DNA of 25,459 nt. It comes from an uncultured archaeon (GTDB lineage Archaea; Nanobdellota; Nanobdellia; Pacearchaeales; GW2011-AR1). Position 1 is the stretch's first letter. Every line of letters begins with the position of its first letter. Positions 22,040 through 25,459 of the stretch are shown here, one piece after another. Below the pieces are notes generated by a model. That model was not told where the DNA came from, made no database searches, and saw only the letters and a list, made by a program, of their open reading frames with translations. Location: positions 1-25,459 of the forward strand of contig CAIQQL010000011.1 in the NCBI GenBank assembly GCA_903873955.1, in the 5' to 3' direction. The position numbers were made by a program, and so were the translations under genes.

Positions 22040-22465
22040 ATGGACAAGACAGGAAACCGATACGGTCTGGTCGAGACACAGGCAACTGCGCAATATCATC
22101 GGAGTAGGAGGATGTTTTATATTGCGCAAGGAAAACTGCATATCGCAAAACCTGCTCTTCCCTACTCTCATGCACAATGGCTGCAAGAAGAACGCCTTCC
22201 TTCCCGGGAGATAACTTCCATTTTGGAAACTTCTCCAAGGGGATTTGTGAGCAGGCAAGGGGATCTTTATTTTTATGCAGGACTCGATTTTCTGGTCACC
22301 TCAGCAGTTGAACAGGAATTCTTTGCGCATCTAGACGATCTGGTGTCTGCATTAGGGCTTAACACCCAGGCACATATCTTCGGAGGGTTTTTCAAAGAAG
22401 CGAAAGTTGGCGATTGGAAACCTCGGAAAGATTATGGTCAGATTGGTTCGTATTTGAAGAAATAA
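22040..22465 (+). CDS. Small protein of unknown function (141 aa)
   Basis: A soluble protein with alternating strands and helices: YHRSRRMFYIAQGKLHIA, then RGFVSRQGDLYFYAGLDFLV, a helical stretch AVEQEFFAHLDDLVSALGL, and a basic C-terminus WKPRKDYGQIGSYLKK. No catalytic motif or membrane segment is seen and I do not recognise the family. I chose ATG 22040 because of the TATA at about -26; a GTG one codon upstream is possible. The gene is divergent from DUF192 and its stop lies four bases from the stop of EF-2 on the other strand. Long frames on the opposite strand here have poor amino-acid composition, so the + strand frame is preferred. Confidence 0.7.
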   Translation: MDKTGNRYGLVETQATAQYHRSRRMFYIAQGKLHIAKPALPYSHAQWLQEERLPSREITSILETSPRGFVSRQGDLYFYAGLDFLVTSAVEQEFFAHLDDLVSALGLNTQAHIFGGFFKEAKVGDWKPRKDYGQIGSYLKK

Positions 22466-22469
22466 AGGT

Positions 22470-24659
22470 TTACTGGTTCTCAGCAAGGCCTTTCCTGCTT
22501 CTGATCTTCCTGATGACTTCAATCTGGAGTTCAGAAGGTAATTTCTGGAAATCCTGATCCATAAGGCTAGAGACGCCTCGGCCTTCAGTGGCACTGCGCA
22601 AGTCATTGCTCCAGCCAATCATCTCTGCGACAGGGATTCTTGATTTGATGAAAGTGTCTGAACCTTCCTGTTGTACATCAATGAGGATTCCTCTCTTGCT
22701 TCCGACAAGCTGGGTCACCGTGCCCATGAATTCCACAGGGACTTCAATAAGATGGGTCTGGACGGGTTCAAGGATTGCTGCTCCACCTTTCTTCATGCAT
22801 TCATGCATGCCTTGTCTGACTGCTGGGTAAATCTGGGCAGGGCCCCTATGGACATTGTCCACGTGGATCTTGATGTCGTGTAAGCAGAACTTGGTCTTCA
22901 TCAAAGGTTCTTTTGCAAGAGGGCCGCCATCAATGACAAGTCTCCAGCCATCAATGATGGACTCAATGACCTCTCCAAGCAGGACAATTCCCTTGGTCCT
23001 GTCTTCAAAGACATTGCCTTTGTAGATTTCACAATACTGACGTGCCTCTTCATTGGAGATTCCTTTCTCATTGAGCTTTTTCCAGACATCTTCAGCTTTC
23101 TTCTTGAGTCTCATTTCAGGAAGTTCACCATTTTCAATCGCCTGATACACGGCATCTTCCAAAGGCTCCATGCTGATGAAGAGGATATTATGGCCGTTAG
23201 GGGTCCTGATCTCAATCTCTCCACTATCTTTCGTCAACGTTTCACGATAGACTACGATAGGCGAACCTGTCTTGACTTCAAGTCCCTTCTCATTCTTGAT
23301 TCTGCCTTCAATGATTTCCAGGTGCAATTCACCCATGCCCGAAAGGAGGTTCTCACCGGTTTCTTCATTGATTTCAATCTTGATGCTCGGGTCTTCTTTT
23401 CCGACTCTTCGCAGGACTTCAATAAGCTTTGGAAGATCTGCGGATCTGACGACTTCAATGGACTTGGTGATGACTGGCTTGAAGATATGTTTGATCTCTT
23501 CAAAAGGAGTCTGTGGATTGATGGTGATGGTGTCTCCGACATCAGCATTAAGGCCTGAAATGGCAAGGACATTTCCTGCGGGGACTCGCTCCATCTGCTC
23601 GGGTTTGATACCATTGTAGACAAGGACTTGCTGCACCCTGCTTTTCTTCTTGAGGTTATTGGCCCAGACTTCTGTTCCGTTGACAATGGTTCCAGAATAC
23701 AATCTGCCTGCGGCTATCTCTTTGCCGGACTTCTTGTCAATGATGATATTGGTGATGACGAAAGCGACTTCTCCTTCGGGATTGCAATTCAGAAGATCCT
23801 GGCCAAACTTGCTGTCTATGTCTCCCTTCCAGATTTTAGGGATTCTGTATTTCTGTGCATCAACTGGATTAGGAAGATGCTTTACTGCCATATCCATGAC
23901 TACCTCATAGAGCGGAGCGTTTTCCCAGACCCATTTCTTACGGGCCTCACCTTCAAGTTCGTAGATTTTATAGATGTCTTTGAAACTGACATTCTTCTTC
24001 TTCATGAAAGGCAAGGAAAGGCCCCAATTCTCACGGGCAGAACCAAAAGAGACACTGCCATCCATGACATTGACCTTCCATTTCTCCTTGAATTCATCTT
24101 CAGCGATTCTCATCAGATGATTGTTGAAATCAGCGATGATCTTCATGAACCTTTGCTGCATCTGTTCAGGGGTGAGTTTGAGTTCTTTGATCAGACGATC
24201 GACTTTGTTGATGAAAAGTACAGGTTTGACTCTTTCACGAAGTGCCTGTTTCAGGACGGTCTCGGTCTGCGGCATGATGCCTTCGACTGCACAGACAAGG
24301 ACAAAAGTACCATCAATGGCCCTCATGGCCCTGGTGACATTACCGCCAAAATCAACGTGCCCAGGAGTGTCAATGAGATTGATTAGATATTCTTCACCAA
24401 GATACTCGTGGGGCATCGAAACATTAGCGGCGTCGACCGTCATCAGACGTTCCTGTTCATCAGCATGTTGCCAGGTGGTCATGCCTTCGTCAAGGCTTCC
24501 TGCGTTCTTTGAAGCCATCATACCTGCTGCGGCGAGAAGATTATCGGTAAAAGCGGTCTTGCCGTGGTGGATATGCGCAGACGTAGCTACGTTTCTTATA
24601 TTCTTCTGATTCACCGTCAGACGCTGAATCTTGTCTAGATTGGATTCTTTCTCGACCAT
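22470..24659 (-). CDS. fusA: Translation elongation factor EF-2
   Basis: This 729-aa GTPase drives translocation on the ribosome. Domains follow archaeal/eukaryal EF-2 order. G1 is AHIHHGKT at 28-35, G3 DTPGH at 97-101 and G4 NKVD at 151-154. Domain III carries RRVGKEDPSI and SGMGELHLE. Domain IV keeps the diphthamide site NVHRGPAQIYP with His604, and domain V ends with PSELQIEVIRKIRSRKG. Two features are odd for the family. The G1 loop has His where Asp is usual (AHIDHGKT), and the switch I segment reads ERLMTV instead of ERGITI, although the key Thr is kept. It is transcribed alone, with TATA elements at 24681-24690 and about 24700. Upstream in many archaea would be rps7; here a divergent membrane-protein gene follows. 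Confidence 0.97.
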   Translation of the reverse strand: MVEKESNLDKIQRLTVNQKNIRNVATSAHIHHGKTAFTDNLLAAAGMMASKNAGSLDEGMTTWQHADEQERLMTVDAANVSMPHEYLGEEYLINLIDTPGHVDFGGNVTRAMRAIDGTFVLVCAVEGIMPQTETVLKQALRERVKPVLFINKVDRLIKELKLTPEQMQQRFMKIIADFNNHLMRIAEDEFKEKWKVNVMDGSVSFGSARENWGLSLPFMKKKNVSFKDIYKIYELEGEARKKWVWENAPLYEVVMDMAVKHLPNPVDAQKYRIPKIWKGDIDSKFGQDLLNCNPEGEVAFVITNIIIDKKSGKEIAAGRLYSGTIVNGTEVWANNLKKKSRVQQVLVYNGIKPEQMERVPAGNVLAISGLNADVGDTITINPQTPFEEIKHIFKPVITKSIEVVRSADLPKLIEVLRRVGKEDPSIKIEINEETGENLLSGMGELHLEIIEGRIKNEKGLEVKTGSPIVVYRETLTKDSGEIEIRTPNGHNILFISMEPLEDAVYQAIENGELPEMRLKKKAEDVWKKLNEKGISNEEARQYCEIYKGNVFEDRTKGIVLLGEVIESIIDGWRLVIDGGPLAKEPLMKTKFCLHDIKIHVDNVHRGPAQIYPAVRQGMHECMKKGGAAILEPVQTHLIEVPVEFMGTVTQLVGSKRGILIDVQQEGSDTFIKSRIPVAEMIGWSNDLRSATEGRGVSSLMDQDFQKLPSELQIEVIRKIRSRKGLAENQ

Positions 24660-24680
24660 TTTAAAATTGAGATAGGTCTT

Positions 24681-24690
24681 GATATAAAAT
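24681..24690 (-). promoter_or_regulatory. TATA box of EF-2
   Basis: The minus strand reads ATTTTATATC, centred about 27 bases before the ATG at 24659. A second AT-rich element (TTTAAAAA, about 24696-24704) would give a leader of about 16 bases instead. Confidence 0.5.
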
Positions 24691-24739
24691 AAGGTTTTTA
24701 AATGTTTAGTCGATATTCCTCTGAAAAATCTTTAATTAA

Positions 24740-24748
24740 CTATTTAAA
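24740..24748 (+). promoter_or_regulatory. TATA box of the right-edge membrane-protein gene
   Basis: CTATTTAAA is centred 26 bases before the ATG at 24770, predicting a leaderless transcript. Confidence 0.6.
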
Positions 24749-24769
24749 GAACTAAAACTCTGTCTAACT

Positions 24770-25459
24770 ATGAAACTTTGGGTGTGGGTTTTATTAGGAG
24801 TTATTATAATACTAATTCTTGGATTTATCATTGGAAGGGTCATTGTAAATTCCTCTGAAGGAAATAAATCCGCGGAATTGATGCAATCGACATTATTAAC
24901 CCAGACGCTAAAAAGCGAACAGATGCTTGCTCAGACAAGAAATATGAGCGCGATAAATACTAATACTAATGCATTTAGCTCGTTAAAACAAAAGATTGGA
25001 GAGCATGATCTCTTTTTTGCCGATCGATATAATGATTTAAAAACTAAAAGGGGAACAATTCTCTTCTTATCAAAGACGTTATATTCTTGTGAGGGAAGTC
25101 CGGATATAATCGGATTTTCAGCTCCTCATTGTTTAGGTGCAATGAGCATGCAAACCCTTCCTCCTAATTGGTCATACTATCTTGATACAGAAAACCAAGT
25201 TGGAAGTGAATTAACTTATACCTCATCCATACTTATGTTAGGGATAATTTCTGATACTGCAGGAGACATTTCTCAAAAAGAAAAACCCTCTGTCTTATCT
25301 TCGAAAGCATTAGCGCTAGATGTTTTACTAAATTTAATAACTCAAGTCGAAGCTCACTCAAAGGTGTTTTCATATATCAATACCCATAACGATAGCACAT
25401 TTGTGAAGAAAATTGACGCATTAAACGCTAAACTAACCCTACCCACAGAAGATGCAATA
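24770..25459 (+). CDS. N-terminally anchored membrane protein, cut by window edge
   Basis: The frame is open from ATG 24770 to the last base (230 codons, no stop), so the gene continues outside. Residues 3-27 are strongly hydrophobic (LWVWVLLGVIIILILGFIIG), a membrane anchor or uncleaved signal. A helical, asparagine-rich stretch follows (about 30-70), then a domain with two cysteines (LYSCEGSP and APHCLG) and further helices. I do not recognise a family. Its base composition differs from its neighbours: one sampled 60-base line (24961-25020) has 19 G/C, about 32%, against about 42% in EF-2. This may mark foreign DNA or a fast-evolving surface protein. A TATA at -26 supports the start. Confidence 0.8.
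   Translation, partial: MKLWVWVLLGVIIILILGFIIGRVIVNSSEGNKSAELMQSTLLTQTLKSEQMLAQTRNMSAINTNTNAFSSLKQKIGEHDLFFADRYNDLKTKRGTILFLSKTLYSCEGSPDIIGFSAPHCLGAMSMQTLPPNWSYYLDTENQVGSELTYTSSILMLGIISDTAGDISQKEKPSVLSSKALALDVLLNLITQVEAHSKVFSYINTHNDSTFVKKIDALNAKLTLPTEDAI

Noticed and set aside
21989..22258. Minus-strand frames of 77-89 aa opposite the 141-aa gene
   Set aside because: No promoter in place and poor protein character; the + strand frame has a TATA at -26 and fits between its neighbours.
23628..24386. 252-aa + strand open frame
   Set aside because: It is an antisense shadow of EF-2, whose motifs fill this region.

Overview
The window looks like part of an archaeal chromosome, most likely from a DPANN lineage such as Woesearchaeota. 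The evidence is the archaeal-type EF-1A (427 aa) and EF-2 (729 aa), an archaeal OB-fold/DHH phosphoesterase, and a tRNA-Ser with G73 and no encoded CCA. In addition, many TATA boxes lie about 25 bases upstream of start codons, which is the leaderless-transcript layout. The lineage is inferred from protein character, not from a search.

Left edge (1-390): the first codons of a probable tyrosine recombinase, read leftwards and cut by the window edge, sit just downstream of tRNA-Ser(GCU). A 24/28-identical repeat lies between them, and one copy overlaps the tRNA 3' end. This resembles one end of a tRNA-integrated element lying mostly outside the window. Housekeeping block 1 (388-4617) holds the DHH phosphoesterase, a 31-aa acidic leaderless microprotein, a helical-repeat (TPR-like) protein and EF-1A.

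Cassette (4864-21379): ten genes with no housekeeping character, in four transcription units. (i) A PrkA/MoxR-like AAA+ ATPase, a coiled-coil protein and a vWA protein with an intact MIDAS. (ii) A coiled-coil protein, an unknown protein, a classic AAA ATPase with a degenerate Walker B, and another unknown protein. (iii) Two tandem paralogous N-terminally anchored membrane proteins on the opposite strand, meeting unit ii stop-to-stop. (iv) Three tandem paralogues with a methyltransferase-like Rossmann domain and a duplicated C-terminal helical module. Units i and ii, and the divergent start of iii and iv, each carry a pair of GTAA(C/T) direct repeats exactly 14 bases apart at the promoter. This suggests that the cassette is one regulon and one functional system. 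It resembles the bacterial PrkA-YeaH pair and the vWA-MoxR ternary conflict systems in principle, but I do not recognise this gene set as a described system. In hand counts of single 60-base lines the cassette lines were mostly 50-55% GC (one 40%), the housekeeping lines 42-43%, and the extreme right end about 32%.

Housekeeping block 2 (21461-24659) holds a membrane-anchored DUF192 protein, a small conserved-looking protein and EF-2. The EF-2 has an unusual G1 loop and switch I. Right edge (24770-25459): the AT-rich 5' part of a membrane-anchored protein that runs off the window. EF-2 and EF-1A lie in the same order and orientation as in the archaeal str operon but are separated by the cassette.
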